From Sambucus nigra (Eukaryota > Streptophyta > Magnoliopsida > Dipsacales > Adoxaceae): a stretch of 64,000 nt of DNA. Both the position numbers and the translations under genes were made by a program. The DNA is taken from the NCBI GenBank assembly GCA_949130495.1, contig OX422216.1:359996605-360060604 (forward strand), read 5' to 3'. Position 1 is the first letter of the stretch. Every line of letters begins with the position of its first letter. Positions 10,950 to 23,916 of this stretch are shown here, piece by piece. The notes under the pieces are model-generated. The model was not told where the DNA came from and made no database searches. It saw nothing but the letters and a program-made list of their open reading frames with translations.

Positions 10950-13900
10950 TTAGAAAACATGTCCTTGAAAGGAGAAATAAAAAATTGCGAGCAAACGACC
11001 CCGCAAGAGGCATGAACACTTCTTAGGAGACACAGGTAACACACATTAACTGACTATGTAGTGAAAGGATTGTCGGTTTGAGAAAATGACCAAAACTTGA
11101 AAGTAGGTAGACTTAGGAAAAAAACATTTCATTGTAGGGAAAAAGTGCAAACTAGCACCCAAACGGCTCCATAAGAGGCACGAACACCTTGCACGGGACA
11201 AGCACAACATGTAGTAACTGACCCGTAGTCACTGGATTCTTGATTCGAGAACTTGACCAAAACTTGCAAATAGGTAGACTTAGGCTTGAAAGCATGAAGT
11301 TGAATGGAGAAAATGTAAAATAGCTCCCAAACAATCCCACGAAAGGCACAAATACCTCGCACGAGACCAACGTAATGAATAAAAACCGACTGCATAGTCA
11401 CGAAACTTCAGATTTAAGAACAGAACCCAAACTTACAAGTAGGTATACTTAGGCTTGGAAACATTCCATTGAAGGGCGTAAATGAAAAAAGTCCAAAAAT
11501 GGTTATGTGAGAGGCATGAACACTTGCACAAGACCAACATAACATATAGCAACTGATCGCATAGTCACGGGACTATTAGTTGGAAAAAATGACCAAAACT
11601 TTCAAGTAGGTTGACTTAAGCTTGAAAATATACTATTGAAGGGACAAAATGCAAAATAGTCCCAAAATGGCCCTACGAGAGGCACAAACAACTCGACGGG
11701 ACGAATGTAACACATAGCACCCGATCGCATAGTCATGAAACTCTCGTTTCGAGAAAATGAACAAAACTTACAAGTAGTTATATGTACGCTTGATAACATA
11801 CTATTTAAAGGTGAAAATGCAAAAAATCCAAAAAGACCACGTGAGAGGCACGAGCAGCTCACATGAGACCAATGTAATAGATAACAACTGATCGCGTAGT
11901 CAAGAGACTTCTGGTTCAAGAAAATAAACAAATCTTGAAAGTAACTATACTTAGGCTTAACAATACACCATTGAAGGGTGAAAATTTAAAAAAGTCATGA
12001 ACGCCATGCATGGGACCAATGTAACACCTAGCATTTGACCGCGTCGTGACAAGAATCATGGGTTTGAGAAAATGACCAAAATTTACAAGTAAGTAGACTT
12101 ACGCTTGAAAACATGCTATTGAAGTGTGAAAATGAAAAACAACGACCAAATATTCTCGCGAGAGGCACAAACACCTCACACGGGAGTAACGTAACATGTA
12201 GCAACTAACTTCTTAGTCACGGGACTCTCGATTCGAAAAACTGACAAAACCTTCCAAGTCGGTATACTTGGGCTTGAAAAAATACTGTTGAAGAGAAAAA
12301 ATGCAAAATAGTCCTCAAATTGCCCTATGCGAGGCATGAACACCTCCCAAGGGACCAACGTGACACATAGCAATTGATCGCGTAGTCACGAGACTCCCGG
12401 TTTGAGAAAATCAACAAAACTTGCAAGTAGGTAGACATATGATTAAAAATATACCGTTGAAGGGTGAAAATGTAAAACATCTCCCAAATGGCCCCGCGAG
12501 AGGCCTCGAACACCTCAGATGGGATAAATGTAACACATGGAAACTGATTGCATAGTCATGGGACTCCCGATTTGAGAACATGACCAAAACATGCAAGCAA
12601 GTAAACTTAGGCTAAAAAACATGACTTCAAAAGGGAAAAATGAAAAACATCCCAAACAGCTCCGCGAGAGGCACTGGCAACTCGCAGCGGACCAACATAA
12701 TACATGGCAATTGATCGCATAGTCACTAGAATCCTGGGTTCGAGGAAGTGACCAAAACTTACAAGTAAGTATACATAGGCTTGAAAACATGTCGTTGAAG
12801 GGTAACAATGGAAAACAACCCCCAAATAGCGCCACGAGACGTAAAAACACATCGTACGAGACGAACGTAACACATAGTATCTAATCGCATAGTCACGAGA
12901 CTCTTAGTTCGAGAGCATGACCAAAACTTGTAAGTATGTAGACATAGGGTTGAAAATATGCCGTTAAAGGGAAAAAATGAAAAATGATCGCTAAACATCC
13001 CTGCTTGCAAGATGCAAGAACAACTCGCACGGGACCAACATACACGTAGAAACTAACCCCTTAGTCATGGGACATTTGTTTTGAGAAAATGAACAAAACT
13101 TGCAAGTAGAAAGAATTAGGCTTAAAAACATACCGTTAAAGGGTAAAAATGTAAACCAACCCCCAAACTGCCCTGCGAGAAGCACGAACACCTCGAATGG
13201 AACGAACATAAATTGTAGAAATTGACCATCTAGTCATGGGACTCTCGGTTCGAGAACATGACCAAAACATGTGAGTAGGAAGACTAAGGCTTAAAAATAT
13301 GGCGTTGAACGGTCAAAACACAAAATAGCTCTTAAGCGGTCCTACAAGTGGCATGAATACCTCGCACGAAACGAATGTTACATGTAGTAACGAGTATCCC
13401 AATTTGAGAATATCACCAAAAACATAAAAGTAGGTAGTCTTAGAATTGAAAACATACCGTTGAGGGGGAAAATATAAAATGGCCCCACAAAAGGCACGAA
13501 CACATCGCACTAGACCAACGTAAAATGTAACAATCGATGGCCTAATCACAGGACTCCCGATTCGAGTACATGATCAAAAATTGCATGTAGATAGATTAGG
13601 CTTAAAATATGTCATTGAGGGGGGAAAATGTAAAATGGCCCCCAAACTGCCCTAGGAAAGAGAAAAACACATCGTACGGGACCAACATAACACAAAGCAG
13701 CTAACCACGTAATCACATGACTCCCAATCGAGAACATGACCAAAAAATACATTTTGGTAGACTTAGTCTTGGGAACATTTCATTGAAGGAAAAAGGTGTA
13801 AAATATCTCCCAAATGACCCCACGAGAGGCACGAACATCTCGCACGGGATCAACGTAACATTTAGAAACTATTCGCATAGTTATGAGATTATCAATTTGA

Positions 13901-15211
13901 GAACATGAAGAAAACTTTTCATGTAGGTAGACTTAGGCTTGAAAACATATCGTTGAAGCGAGAAAATGCAAAATAACCTCCAAACGGTCCCGTGAGAGGC
14001 ATGAATACCTTGCATAGGACCAACTTAATATTTAATAACTGACCGCATAGTCCCGGGACTCGCGGTTCGAGAACAAGACATAAATTTTTCAGTAGGTATA
14101 TTTAGGTTTCAAAATATATTATTGTGGGGAAAAATACAAAAAAGATCCAAAATGGCCTCGCGGGAGGCACAAACACCTTGAATGGGACAATTGTAACTTG
14201 TAGCAACTTATCATGTAATCACGAGATTCTCGGTTCGATAGATGGCCATAACTTGCAAGTGGGTAGACTTAGGCTTGAAAATATTCCATTAAAGGGCGAA
14301 AATGCAAAATGACCCTCAAATAGCCCCATGAGAGGCATGAACACGTCACACGGGACAAATGTAACGTAAAAACTGACGACTTAGTCACCGGACTCTCAAT
14401 TCGAGAAAATGATCTAAACTTGAAAGTAGGAAGAGTTAGGATTGAAAATATACCATTGAAGGAAAACAATGGAAAATACCCCCTAACGGCCTCACGAGAG
14501 GCAAAAACATGTCGCTGAGAACCAACGCAACACATGACAACTAGCCAGCTAATCACGGGACTCCAGATTCGAGAATATGACCAAAACATGCAAGTAAGTA
14601 GACTTAGGATTATAAATATGATGTTGAATGGGAAAAATGCAAAACAACCCCTAAACAGCACCCCGGTGGCATAAATAACTTGCACGGGACCAACATACAT
14701 ACAGAAACTGATCGCATAGTCACACGACTCTCGGTTACAAAAAATGACCAAAATTTGAAAGTATGTAGACTGAGGGTTGAAAAAATATCACTGAATTGTA
14801 AAAATGAAAAACAACACCCAAACGCCGTAAAAGTAGCACAAATAGCTCACACAGGACAAACATAACATCTAACAGCTAACCATGGAGTCACGGGACTCCT
14901 AATTAGAAAAGATGACCAAAACATACAAGTAGGTAGACTTAGGCCTGAAAATATACCACTAAAGGTTGAAAATTCAAACAAACCCCTAATCGGCCCAAAG
15001 AGAGGCGCGAATGACTCATACGAGACCAACGTACACGTAGCAGCTAACCACGTAGTAAGGGACACACAATTTGAGAAGATGATCAAAACATAGAAGTAGG
15101 TAGAATTAGGCTTGAAAATATGCCGCTGAAGGGTGAAAACGTAAAATAACCCTAAACAGCCCCGCGAGAAGCATGAACACCTCGCATGGTACCAAGGTAT
15201 CATGTAGAAAC
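10950..15211. repeat. Tandem satellite, period about 168 bp, about 25 diverged units
   Basis: A degenerate unit recurs throughout. The core GAGAGGCA word starts at 11509, 11677, 11843, 12498 and 12666, giving spacings of 166-168 bp. Other landmarks per unit are AAGTAGGTAGACTTAGGCTT, a CGTTGAAGGG-like word, GGGACCAACGTAACA and CGCATAGTCACGGGACTC. Units differ from each other at roughly a fifth of positions by eye, and one unit near 12000 is shortened. Because 168 is a multiple of three, the minus strand shows long chance frames with a repeating 56-residue pattern; these are not genes. The length is typical of nucleosome-sized plant centromeric or pericentromeric satellites. No match to a named family is claimed, and I see no convincing CENP-B-like box. 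The left edge is blurred and the right edge is sharp. Confidence 0.92.
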
Positions 15212-16051
15212 TCGGTGGGTAGATTTCGGTGCTACAAATCATGTAAGTATGCCTATGCAAAGTAGCCTGTGGAGACAACCGCTAAGTTATGCTTAAAGAT
15301 TTATTTATGTGGGTTATGGAAAAACAGTTCCAGTTGAAACAATTGGAACCTTTAGATTATCTTTTAATACTGGTGATTTTATTGAATTAAGAGAGACTTA
15401 TGTAGTATAGTAATTCAAACGAAATTTGGTTTATATTTCTATTTTGGACAAATGTAATTTTTCTTTTTTATTTGGAAAAATAAATTTAGTCTTTGTCTTA
15501 ATTCTACTCTTATTGCGACTAGTTCTTTAATTGATAAATTATATATATTTAATACTAATGCTTCATTTAATGAAACCTTTCTAACAACTACATAAGGCAC
15601 AAAATGCAAATTGACTAGTGACAATTCTGCTGCCTTATGGCACAGACGTTTGTGTCATATTTCCTAATGGACAATTGAAAGGCTTATTTCAGAAGGAATA
15701 CTTAGATCCCTTGATTTAACAGACTTTGATGTTTGTACTCGGTGTATTAATGGGAAGCAAACAAACATTAGGAAATTAAATGCCAAAGGGAGTTCTGGCA
15801 TCTTAGAATGCATACATACGAATATTTGCGGTCCATTCCCTACCGCTTCTTGGAATGGTCAATAGTATTTGATCACTTTTATAAATGACTATTTTCAAAG
15901 ATAAAGTTAAAAATCAACTAGGAAAGAAGATTAAAATTGTTAACTATGATATAGTGGTGAGTACTATGGCAAATATTATGGATAAGGTGAATAATGTCCA
16001 GGTCCATTTGCCAAATTCCTCAAAGAATGCGTTATCATCCCATAATACATA
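15212..16051 (+). pseudogene. pol: Copia pol fragment, 5' part: protease to integrase core (broken)
   Basis: Plus-strand Ty1/copia remnant beginning right at the satellite edge. It starts in the aspartic protease (WVDFGATNH, where D-T-G would be expected, so the active site is altered) and passes a region ending near 15420. The integrase zinc domain is at 15630-15760 (LWHRRLCHIS, then CTRCINGKQT, giving the H-H-C-C pattern). The start of the integrase core follows (HTNICGPFPTASWNG). Stops interrupt it, for example inside the zinc domain and after SWNGQ. It is split at 16051 by a solo LTR and resumes at 19021. Gag and the 5' LTR are absent, so the fragment is truncated upstream. Confidence 0.87.
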
Positions 16052-19020
16052 TGTAACACCCCGCCTAATTAAATACCGGGTGATCAGTATTTTATTAAAT
16101 TAAAATCAAGGTGAACGGTTGGTTCATTCTCACCATCACAGTCGCAAAATAATATTTTCCAATTTGAACACCTTAAATAATTAAGCTAAGTGTAAAAACA
16201 ATTTAAAGTCTCATTTTTCCTTTATTAAATACCAATATGAAAACCTTTTTAATACCCAATAGTTAAGAATCACATACATACTAAGGATGGCAATTAACAC
16301 ACAAGAATTGAACCATCTCGATAATCCAAACAAAGTTTAAGAACCATAAATGAAATCATCCTTACAATAGTTAACTCCCAAGGAGTAGTTAATACTAGAA
16401 ATATAAATGTGCACAAATCTTTGACAAATCCAAATGGAATAGGAAAATCGGGCGACACATGACCTAACTATGAAGAACTAAAGTAAGAACTGAATCAATG
16501 AAGAGGCATTCTAAAGCAAAGGACTACATCTTCCACATAATCTACAACACTTCCAATTCAAAGAACCTATGCAAGACGCCCCTGTGGCTGGGCACCTGTA
16601 ATACATACATGTATATACAACAGCGAAAGAAATGTTAGAAAACGGGTCAGAGCCCGAGTGTAAAGTAGTTTTAAAAATAGTTTAGCAAGTATTTAAAGTT
16701 CTTACTGGCTAATATAACCACCATATTAGTGCGCGACACTCTCTTAAGAATTCTCACCACTCATCTAGTGTGCACGCCTACCGTACTACTGATCACATAA
16801 GTCTATCTAACTTATCCTCCCATAAAGTTATATCCTGAGAAATACTAAGGCCATAATATTTAGTTTTAGAAAATCATTCTCTTACATATTCTTATGTTAC
16901 TTAGAACCACTTAGTACGGTTACAAAATTCATGAACACTTGTTATAAAGCTGAAGCATTTATTCATTGCTTCACTACTTATACACATAGTAGAAAATTTC
17001 CATATATAATCATATAATATATATATATATATATATCGGCACCCCACATAAAACTATGGTGCTGACATACTCTGCTATCAAGTCCCCGTATCACTCGTAC
17101 TAAGGGAAATACTAGTTCGGAATCACTCTCGAACTGTATTAACACAATACACATAAAATGGAGGCGAAGCATAGTTCCAAGTCACTAAGAGGTCAGCACA
17201 TACCTCTCACGTCTTTTAGGACCGTATGACTACCATTCTCAGATAGCCTGTACCAAGGAATCCTAGGTTCTAGGGTACAAGTCAATATCCCCTATAAAGG
17301 TCCCATCGAGATAAGACTGTCCCGGTGCGGCAACCTCCGTGATAGCAAGTAGAGTGGGCATGATTATTCACAAACATAATACGTAATATATGTACACAGT
17401 CACAGGATAATATATATATATTCACATCTTCTAAATTAGGTGAGCCCACGACCCATAATTATAATTATTCGTTCTTAGAACAAATTACTCAATTATCTCT
17501 CATAACGGATTTGTCTCTTTTATTCTCATTTGTAATTCATTTCATACTTACTTCTCATCTCTCGAAGTATTCTCTCTTACTAAATATAATTTCAGTAGGC
17601 ACGCCCTCTCTAACCTTCTGGTCTAAATCTTTCACAAGTCTCAATTCTTTAGTGAATGCATGAACAATTTATAATGTGTGACGAAACCCCCGTTAACCCA
17701 TAATTTCATCTCATATTAATCTCACTCAACGGAGTCTACTTAGACCCTACTGATCCTCTTCATGTCCCATTATACTACTTAAAGGATATTCAAGTGGTCC
17801 TACAAAATTTATCTGGATTAAAAAAAGGGAAAAACATGAAGTTTTCCACGAGGGATCGATCGATCGAGGAATGGGGCTGATCGATCGATCGTCAATCGAT
17901 CAAGCGGTTCTTGCCCACTTTTCTGCAATTTTCAACCTACGGGTTCAACCATTATGACCCCTCCAAACCTCTATAATTTCATCCAAAACTCCATTCAAAG
18001 TTATCCAAATGTATAATCAATGTACATAAATAAGTTATAACATAACAACATCAATAAATCCTCAACGAATCAATCAAAAAGGGGTTTAATCTCAGATTTA
18101 TTTATAAAACCAAATTTTGCATGAATAATCCCAAACCTCTATTTTAATCCAAATTTTCTTCCCAAATATCCTAATAAATTCGTGGGTAATCCTCTACATA
18201 TGATCACGATTTCAGACTATATGGATTCTCCCTACAACACATATAAATTCTTTTCCAAAACATATAATTCTTCAATTAAAACATATGATTTTAATTCCTA
18301 GACTAACATGGAAGGAATACCAACTAGAAATCATCCAGATAGATACTTGCCTCGGATTCAAGGGTCAGATTTTTTGATGAAAAATATATGGTTACGTTCC
18401 TCCTCGTGTGATCTACATTTTGGTGGTGGTGGCGGTGCAATCGGGTGAGTTCTAGGCCTTGGATTGTTTGGAAACTCTTCACCTTCTTCTCTAATGGTTG
18501 AGCTTAGTTTTTGTGTTTGTTAACCCTAAGAGACAACTCCAAATGGCTAATATATAGTAAGAAAATTCGTGGGTTTAATTACCCAAAATACAAAATGTTT
18601 AAAATACCCTCCCGGGATGTCAAGTAGGCCTAAAAATGCCCCGAGACCCAAACTAAACCCCCGGGTGCACTTTTCTGACTATCTTGACCCTTCCGAACTT
18701 TTTGGCGCGCTCAAAACGACCATACGGACAACTTATAATAAATTCAGTTTTATAATAATAATTTAGTCATGACACGACACAAGCGCGTCCTGACTTAAAT
18801 TTCCATAATTGCCATTTTGGTCACTCGTGACAATTTTAATAAAATCAATCTTATATATTATTTTACTCATCTAGTAATATTCAACAAATTCCCAATAATT
18901 ACTAACTCATGCAATGCTAGCATATATTAAAATAATTTCAGGATTAATATTAAATTAATATCTCAAATAAAATTTAATAAATCCTTAAATTTTAAAATTC
19001 ATAAAATACGGGGTATTACA
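16052..19020 (-). mobile_element. Solo LTR (2,969 bp) of the D family inserted in copia integrase
   Basis: Starts TGTAACACCCCG and ends CGGGGTATTACA, near-perfect terminal inverted repeats. It splits the copia integrase between ACATA on the left and ACACA on the right, a 5-bp target duplication with one mismatch. Read on the minus strand it aligns with the LTRs of element D: the start matches 44436 onward (for example the GTTTAGTTTGGGTC region), the middle matches 46043-46150, and the end matches 54360-55040 and 57780-58485. No coding region or second LTR lies within, so it is a solo LTR left by recombination between two LTRs. A TATA-like box for minus-strand transcription is at 18549-18557. 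Short frames such as 18569-18766 are not supported as genes. Confidence 0.85.
17853..17904. repeat. GATC-rich palindromic cluster inside the solo LTR
   Basis: Seven GATC sites in about 50 bp, arranged as two runs of GATCGATCGATCG separated by a short spacer and followed by one more GATC. The corresponding stretch of the D element LTR (about 45540-45560) does not show it, so it is specific to this copy or subfamily. Confidence 0.7.
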
Positions 19021-19454
19021 ACACAATGTTATGGTGGCCTATCATGAATGGTGTTACTGAGAGACAAAACAAAACACTTAAGGACATGGTAAGATGTATG
19101 CTTAATCATTCCTCTTTTCTAGATTGACTTTGGGGAGAGGCACTTAAGACCACGTCATATATTCTAAGCAATGTACCTACTAAAGGGGTAGATAAATCCC
19201 CTTATGAACTATGGTTTGGCCGAAATCCTATCATTAAGCATTTACATATTTGGTCATGTCTAGCTGAGGTAAGGCCTTATAGGCCAACTGAGAAGAAAAT
19301 GGACTCAAGAACTATTAAATGTTATTTTGTTGGGTACATTGAATGGTCAAGGACTTTTAGGTTCTATAATCCCTCAACAATGTCCTTTTCAAGGCAAGAA
19401 ATGCGATTTTGTAATGTAAAATGGGGTCACTCTGATGATGAAGTTGAATGGGTT
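19021..19454 (+). pseudogene. pol: Copia pol fragment, 3' part: end of integrase
   Basis: Continues the reading of 15212-16051 after the solo LTR: PIMNGVTERQNKTLKDMV, then LWGEALKTTSYILSNVPTKG and HLHIWSCLAEVRPYRP, all typical of the C-terminal half of the copia integrase core. DSRTIKCYFVGYIEWSRTF follows. The integrase joins element DNA to the chromosome. A stop interrupts it near 19125. At about 19454 it is cut by the pol of element B on the opposite strand, so the last third of the frame at 19299-19562 is antisense to that RT and not copia. RT, RNase H and the 3' LTR are missing. Confidence 0.87.
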
Positions 19455-21287
19455 CATATCATCAACCTAGACCTCAGCTTTTTTGTGCATCAGATCATGC
19501 AAGATGGTTGTGGCAGCCCTTTGGTAGGTAGCCCCGGTGATTTTTTAGACCAAATGGATTAACGGTGTAGTAAAAGGTTCCCCAAGGGGTGATGAATGCG
19601 GTTTTCGCTTAATGATATGGGTTCTTCTTGATCTGGTTATATCCAACACACCCATCAACGAATGACTTAAGAGCATGACTGGTTGTGTTGTCCATAATCA
19701 TATCGATATTGGGTAGTGGGTAATCATCATTTGGAGAGGCCTTGTTCAAGTCTCGGTAGTCAATGCACATGCGAACCTTCCCTCCTGATTTTGGCACGGG
19801 TATGGTATTAGCTAGACAATTAGGATATTCGATTTGCTTGACTACTTCTTCTTTAACTTTGAGTGACCATTCGGTGTGGAAATTTTGCAGTTTTTATTTG
19901 ATCAGTTTGCATCCCGGGAGAGTTGGAATCCCATACGGTGCTATCTCAGGGTCAATTCCAGGCATATCATTGTAGGACTGTGCAAAGACATCCATGAATT
20001 CCTTTAATAGTTCTTTGAGTTGCGCGCACTCATTCTCATTAAGGGTGGCCCCCATCCTAATCTCGCGCATTGGGCTACCAGAACCGAGATTAATAATAAC
20101 ATTTTCATCTTCATTAACTTGAATGCGGTCATGTTGTTTGTTATTAACCTTACTGAGAATAGTTAAGAATTGTCCATTCACAAAATCATCATCATCAAGA
20201 GTTTTATTAGAATCAAGATAATAAATGTATGGCATAGTAAGATACTCAAAATCTTCATTTATTTTATTGCTAAGAAAAAAAGCATTGAGAACCTCATCAA
20301 AGGATGTCTCAATTACATCAGAATAAGGAGAATAAGAAATGGGATAAACATCTAGGTTGTGTTAAATTTGAGCATGTGGAACAGGTGCAGCATGCCAGTT
20401 GAGGATAAATGCATTAGCTTCTTTGATCATACATGATGGATTCAATGATGTAGTGCTTGAGTGTATCATGCAGAGTGTAATCCCAATGTCTGCAATTTGA
20501 AAGAATCCTCAGAGTTACTTCCCTCGAAATCTCTGGTATCGGATATGATGTTCTTAATGAGTTATTGCATCTGGTGCTAGGAACTTTAAGCCCATAAGTA
20601 GCTATCATGGAAAAAGATCTACATTCCTGGTATCATCTTTTTCTCCATATGATCATACCACAGTTCAAGAAAGCCACAAAAGGGAAAATCTTTACCCGCT
20701 CTGATGAATCTTCCATCCAAGGAATCCCTTGAGACATTCTTGGTGCTTTTCGAACCTTCTCTTCATTCGTTGCTAGTGGATCATTCTAAGTTCTTCTACT
20801 GATGCTTGATAACTCAAATCGTAAGAAGAAAAATCTTTCTTTATCACCATGGGTTCAAGTATCCCCTGTTGTCTTCGTCCCAGACCTAGTTCGGGTATGA
20901 AATGTATGTTTTTGAACATCTGAATCACATTAACATTTCCATGGGGGTTATTTCTGGACAAACCCTATCATGAAATTAGCCCCTACTGGGAGTAGAAGTG
21001 GTTCAACTTAAAAACTTGACAAAGGCATATCATTTTCCCCGTGTTGTATCTCAAGTATTGGATTATCGTAGCTTGCATTCTCGACATTGTCGTCGTTTCC
21101 CAAGATGGTGATGATGTATCCATTGGCGAAGAACTTCAATTTCTGATGAAGGGATGAAGACACACCCTTGATGCTATGGAGATACGGTTGTCTAAGAAAT
21201 AAATTGAAAGTAGTTGGGATGTAGATGACTTAGAACTCAATAACATAATTTATAGGTCCAGTCCTATTGTAAGGCTTATGGATCCCA
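19455..21287 (-). pseudogene. pol: Element B: end of protease to reverse transcriptase YVDD box (broken)
   Basis: Minus-strand Tat-like pol that continues from the protease at the left end of unit B1. The rest of the protease is at about 21050-21287 in shifted frames. A pre-RT region follows (19894-20235, with ECAQLKELLKEFMDVFAQSY and DMPGIDPEIAPYGIP), then RT (MCIDYRDLNKASPNDDYPLP, 19609-19797) and a TPWGTF-like box. After a one-base shift it continues through GATYQRAATTILHDLMH to the catalytic box at 19458-19469, where the Tyr of YVDD has become a stop. It then meets the copia fragment. The remaining RT, RNase H, integrase and 3' LTR are absent. A segment at 20400-20960 has only short broken frames. 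Confidence 0.85.
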
Positions 21288-23916
21288 TCACTTCTTGACG
21301 GGTATTATCATAAGCATGCACAACGGTAGGGATTGGAGCATGGTCTCTCACTTTTAGTCCCAAAAAATTAAGGGTGCTTAATGGTAAGGCATTAAGAGTT
21401 GATCCATTATAGATAACAGAGTGGGATAGTATTTCTTATGACTTTGATAGAGATATTCAGTGCATAATTATGGTTTGGCCCAATCTTAGGGATTTTATAT
21501 TCGGAGAAGGAGAGCACTCTAATAGACGTTAGGGATTCGACTAGATTTACTATCTCTTTTAGCATGGTGGAAGGAGGGACAGTGGCCCCAATAACTAGTT
21601 TGATCAAGGAATTATGGTGTATCTAAGTAGACATAAGGGGTCCCAAAGAGTGATGTTAGCTTGGGTTTTCTTCAACTGATCAAGGATTTTCCTCTTATCG
21701 AGGGACATTTCTAGCATAGGGAGGTTCTCAACACCTTTTGCTTTATCACTTGCTGATGGTGGCAGGTTTGGACTTTGTACTGCCTTCCTGACCTAGTCAT
21801 ATAGTTCACAAAAGAGGGGAAAAAAGAGAACCTCATTCCTCATTGATCTCGGGTTGTTCAGCCACCTTGTTGATTTTTCCTAGTAGCTCCTCAAATAATA
21901 TCATTCCACATGTGTTGACTATTGGGGTAGAATTTTCTGGGATTTGTTCTTCATCTGAATCATCAAATTCATCCTCCCATTCGGTGGCAACGACATCATT
22001 TTTCCATGAAAAATCAATATACTCCACAACCTCATTGGCCTCCTCATATTGCTCCTCCCATTCGACGGGGAGATGTATATGTGAAGGGACCAGGTTTCCT
22101 TGTAGATTCAAGGTTTCAAGTAGCTCGAACATACTACAAATATCACCAGTCGATCGAAATAAATCTACCATGATCTAGATAACATTATCTAGATTGACTT
22201 AATTAATAGGTACAACCTAATTATCTAACTCTCAAGCCCATTTTTTGGCTTTGAAGACTAATGCACTAAATCTTTGGCAGTCAATAGTCATCTGGGAGTG
22301 AAATTCCAGCCCAAATATTAGGAGTTAATTCAACATTTTTTATAATTCCATATCTTTTCATCGAGAACATGTACGGGAAGCGATGCATGCTCTAGTAACG
22401 AGCGATAGGGCCTGATTGATGAAGTTGGCAGGGTGTAGTAGAAAATATGGGCAAGTTTCGAGAGTTTTAAGAGAGTATATGGGTATGTTGGGTGATTTAC
22501 CTGGTACGATATGGGTAGATGGGTCATATTCTGGGTCTTTTTCTAGGAAGCTGGCATTTGGGTGATTTGGGAGTGGATTGTGGGTAGTGTTTAGTTTGTG
22601 ATTTGTTGGTGGGGAGATGGTACCTCGATGAATCAAACCTTGAATTATATTTTAAAGCTGGAAACATTGGTCGGTGGTATGGACGAAAGTTTGGAGAAAG
22701 TCGCAATGGGAATCTGGTTTGATATTTTTAGGAAGTGGGTTTGGTAATGGATGAGGGTCCAATGGCTTGATAAGATTCTATCTTAAAAGTGACTGATAAA
22801 CTTTAGAGAGGGGAGCATAAAGGTTGGTGTATTCCTTTCAAACTGGGTTAGGGTGACTTTTTGGTACCCATGAAGTGGCAGGCTAAGAGATGTTATTGAT
22901 GGTTGAAACTACGGCAGTAGTAGGCTTTTCATACTTTGTGGGAGTGAACTGTCCTAAAACTTTCTTTGATTCAACTCCTGTATTAGCAAGACCTTCTTCG
23001 ATTTCTAATCTTTCTTATCGAAGAGCTCATAAATGAGAGTAAGACTATCCTCCCATCATCGCTCGAAAATGGGGTAAGAAGTTCCTCTTCACAATGCTTA
23101 CGTGCTCCTCTTAGGAAGGTCGATTGGTTATGGTGACTCCTTTCTCTCTCCACCTTGATTTGAAGTTACTGACCGATTCCCCAGGGTTCTATTTGAGCGT
23201 CTCTAAATCACGGTAGGTAACCTTCAGCTCTTCATTGTACTTATAATGTGACATGAATTCGTGGGAAACATACTCCCAACTACGCATTCTGGACTCCTCG
23301 AGAGATAAAAACTAGCAAATAGCGTTGTCTTTCAAAGTCTGTTGGAACATTTGGGTCATTATTTCCTCAAAGGCACCTAGGAGAGTCATGGATCCGTGAT
23401 AACTTTAGAGATGAACAATTGGGGGTCCACTACCCCTGAACTTCTCGAAATTAGGCATCTTGAATTTTTTCAAAAGCCTTGCTTTAGGATAGGGAGACAT
23501 GTAAGTGTAGTCCATGTAATTTCAAGAGATTCTGACTTGGTCAACATCTAGAGGTCTTCCTTGACCTTGTTCAACTCTTCCTCTTTCGAATCAATGGTCA
23601 TGGGTAAGTTAGCCCTGGGTAGGCAAGATTCTTCATAGGGAGCTGGGCTAGACATGGCCCATTAGTAGGAGGAGCTCGTGAAGCATGCCAATATACCTCG
23701 GGAACCCAAATTGGCTTGGGTGCGGGCGGACCCATAACGCGAGGAGGTCTTCGAAAATAGTGACTCAATTTAATTGCATCTTATAAACCTAGGTTTCAAG
23801 GTTGTCAATCTTAGCAGTGAATTGAGATAGAACCGTCATCCATTCTTGCTGCACATTTGGTGCTTGGTCTGTGTTCTCCATGGAATCCAACATTATTTAA
23901 AAAATGTTGGATCCCA
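21288..23916 (-). repeat. 2,629-bp tandem unit B1 (left-hand copy of array B)
   Basis: Same content as A1. Its left end runs without a break into the rest of the protease (21050-21287), so here the natural gag-pro-RT order is kept and the tandem array lies inside an otherwise collinear element. It shares the A1-type variants (NHKLN, DEKIW, PENS) and has private changes, for example ACATGTGTTG near 21910 and EYKIP in the protease lead. Confidence 0.88.
23885..23912. repeat. Hairpin at the B1/B2 unit junction
   Basis: The same 10-bp inverted repeat with 8-nt loop as at 2598-2625, and identical to it. Confidence 0.9.

Noticed and set aside
11129..15278. Long minus-strand frames in the satellite with a repeating 56-residue pattern, resembling a repeat protein
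   Set aside because: The 168-bp period is divisible by three, so any open frame repeats. The frames shift between units, have no common start, and units vary without codon bias.
16052..19020. Interpretation as a DNA transposon because of the inverted TGTAACACCCCG ends
   Set aside because: The whole sequence aligns with the LTRs of element D, which flank a PBS and gag-protease; the short inverted ends are normal LTR ends.
19460..19562. Last third of the plus frame that begins in copia integrase
   Set aside because: On the opposite strand this stretch reads as the RT of element B up to the YVDD position, so the copia frame ends at about 19454.
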